Positions 4,968-5,929 of a stretch of 5,929 nucleotides of DNA are shown piece after piece (the first letter of the stretch is position 1; the number at the start of each line of letters is the position of its first letter). This DNA comes from an uncultured Verrucomicrobiota bacterium (GTDB lineage Bacteria > Verrucomicrobiota > Kiritimatiellia > CAIVKH01): contig CALBHI010000118.1 in NCBI GenBank assembly GCA_937894535.1, positions 1 through 5,929 of the forward strand. The letters are read 5' to 3'. The translations under genes and the position numbers were made by a program. The notes beneath the pieces were generated by a model. It saw nothing but the letters and a program-made list of their open reading frames with translations, had not been told where the DNA came from and did not search any database.

Positions 4968-5929
4968 TTAACCCTCCAGGGAAAGAAGAACGGGTTGCTG
5001 GATCGCGTCGGTGATCCAACGCAGGAAGCGCGCGGCGTCGGCGCCGTCGATCACGCGGTGGTCGAACGACAGTGAAAGCGGGAGCATCAGGCGCGGCTGG
5101 AAGAAGCCGTTGACCAGCACCGGCTGGTGGGTGGCGCGGCCGACCCCGAGGATCGCCACTTCGGGGAAGTTGACGATCGGGGTGAAGAACTGGCCGGCCA
5201 TCGCGCCGATGTTGGTGATGGTGATGCTGCCGCCGGCCATGTCCTCGGGGCCGATCTTGCGGGCCTTGGCGCGGTCGGCGAACGTGCCGAGCTCCTGGGC
5301 GATCTTGATCACGTTCAGGCCGTCCACGTTGCGCATGACCGGAACAAGCAGGCCGCGGTCGGTATCGATGGCCACGCCGACGTTGACGTACTTCTTGTAG
5401 ATCAACTGGTTGTTGGCGAGGTCGAGGCTGCTGTTGAACTTCGGGTGGTTCTTCAGCGCGGAGGCGAGGATCTTGATCAGGAACGCGGTCAGGGTCAGCT
5501 TGGCCCCGGCGGCTTCGGCCTTGGCCTTGCTGGCCTTGCGCAGGTTCTCGATCTCGGTGATATCGACCGACTCATGGATGGTGACATGCACCACGTTGCT
5601 CCACGACACGGCCATGTGCTGGGCGGTGGCGAGGCGCACGTTGGAGAGCGGTTCGACCTCGATGTCGCCGAAGCGGGTGAAGTCGGGCAGGGTGGCCGGA
5701 AGCGGTCCGCCACCGCCGCCGGAGCTGCGGTGTTCGCGGGAGTAGCGCTTCACGTCCTCGATGGAGACGCGGCCGCCGGATTCGGTGCCGGTCACATCGT
5801 TGATGTCCACGCCGATTTCGCGGGCGAACTGGCGGGTGGACGGGGCGGCGGGCACCGACGCGGTGCTCTTGCCGACCACCGGGGCGGCGGCGGGCGCGGC
5901 CGGCTTCGGGGCCGGGGCGGCCTTGGGCG
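4968..5929 (-). CDS. aceF: Dihydrolipoamide acetyltransferase (pyruvate dehydrogenase E2), N-terminus cut off by the window
   Basis: The last 319 codons of the E2 core subunit, which passes the acetyl group from lipoamide to CoA. The frame is open to the right edge: before a GTG at 5879 it continues upstream as an Ala/Pro/Lys-rich linker (PKAAPAPKPAAPAAAP), so that GTG is an internal Val. Next comes the peripheral-subunit-binding domain (about 5840-5745: STRQFAREIGVDINDVTG, then GGRVSIEDVK), which holds E1 or E3. After a Gly-rich linker the catalytic domain begins at FTRFGDIEVEPLSNVR and ends with DHRVIDGADAARFL (5063-5024), containing the catalytic His and Asp. The FGxIE start, the NFPEVAILGVGRA segment and the MLPLSLSFDHRVIDGAD stretch resemble E. 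coli AceF more than succinyl- or branched-chain E2s. The lipoyl domains lie outside the window. It is followed at once by lpd. Confidence 0.93.
   Translation of the reverse strand, partial: PKAAPAPKPAAPAAAPVVGKSTASVPAAPSTRQFAREIGVDINDVTGTESGGRVSIEDVKRYSREHRSSGGGGGPLPATLPDFTRFGDIEVEPLSNVRLATAQHMAVSWSNVVHVTIHESVDITEIENLRKASKAKAEAAGAKLTLTAFLIKILASALKNHPKFNSSLDLANNQLIYKKYVNVGVAIDTDRGLLVPVMRNVDGLNVIKIAQELGTFADRAKARKIGPEDMAGGSITITNIGAMAGQFFTPIVNFPEVAILGVGRATHQPVLVNGFFQPRLMLPLSLSFDHRVIDGADAARFLRWITDAIQQPVLLSLEG
4972..4977 (-). promoter_or_regulatory. Ribosome binding site of lpd inside the E2 gene end
   Basis: On the minus strand GGAGGG overlaps the last Glu and Gly codons of the E2 gene and stands 7 nt before the lpd GTG. 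This supports the GTG start over later ATG codons and suggests that E3 is made by ribosomes finishing E2. Confidence 0.7.

Noticed and set aside
3507..5075. Long plus-strand open frame (522 residues) opposite lpd
   Set aside because: It is antisense to lpd, a gene with every expected motif. Its composition (Gly, Asp, Val, His, Arg-rich) is typical of the complement of a GC-rich gene, and it has no family resemblance.
5877..5879. GTG as the start of the E2 gene
   Set aside because: The frame remains open upstream and encodes the typical Ala/Pro/Lys linker, so the gene begins outside the window.

Overview
The window looks like chromosomal DNA from a GC-rich Gram-negative bacterium, most likely of the Verrucomicrobiota or a neighbouring PVC lineage. 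This placement is an inference. It rests on a large secreted autotransporter-type beta-repeat protein with a PEP-CTERM tail, next to an E. coli AceF-like pyruvate dehydrogenase E2 and a lipoamide dehydrogenase with a GGVCLYRGCIPSK active site. No marker gene settles the taxonomy.

Layout, left to right. Positions 1-240 hold a decayed copy of a small ferredoxin gene (minus strand), running off the left edge into what looks like more duplicated DNA. Positions 228-491 are intergenic and end in a good sigma70-like promoter. Positions 492-2432 (plus) encode a 646-residue PEP-CTERM surface protein, followed by a terminator at 2454-2485. Positions 2528-2620 are a short remnant of a lipoamide dehydrogenase gene (minus), and 2687-2887 (minus) is an intact 66-residue 2[4Fe-4S] ferredoxin. 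An AT-rich divergent intergenic region follows, with three copies of an 8-bp repeat. Positions 3133-3471 (plus) encode a small exported protein of unknown function. A bidirectional terminator (3492-3526) separates it from a minus-strand operon: the pyruvate dehydrogenase E2 gene (running off the right edge) followed by lpd (E3).

The E2 and E3 genes work together. E2 transfers the acetyl group from lipoamide to CoA, and E3 re-oxidises the dihydrolipoamide with NAD+. They are separated by 3 bp and are probably translationally coupled. The E1 gene and the E2 lipoyl domains would lie beyond the right edge.

The most interesting point is structural. The block '3' remnant of lpd plus ferredoxin' occurs twice in direct orientation, about 2.6 kb apart, and the PEP-CTERM gene sits between the copies. 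The left ferredoxin is dead: it has a stop at codon 2 and a 69-nt deletion. That deletion is exactly the interval between two 9-bp direct repeats that still exist in the intact right copy. The remnant of lpd beside the intact ferredoxin matches residues about 161-190 of the complete lpd roughly 1.9 kb away. The locus therefore records repeated duplication and decay around lpd and ferredoxin. I see no clear new multi-gene system, transposase, CRISPR array or RNA gene.
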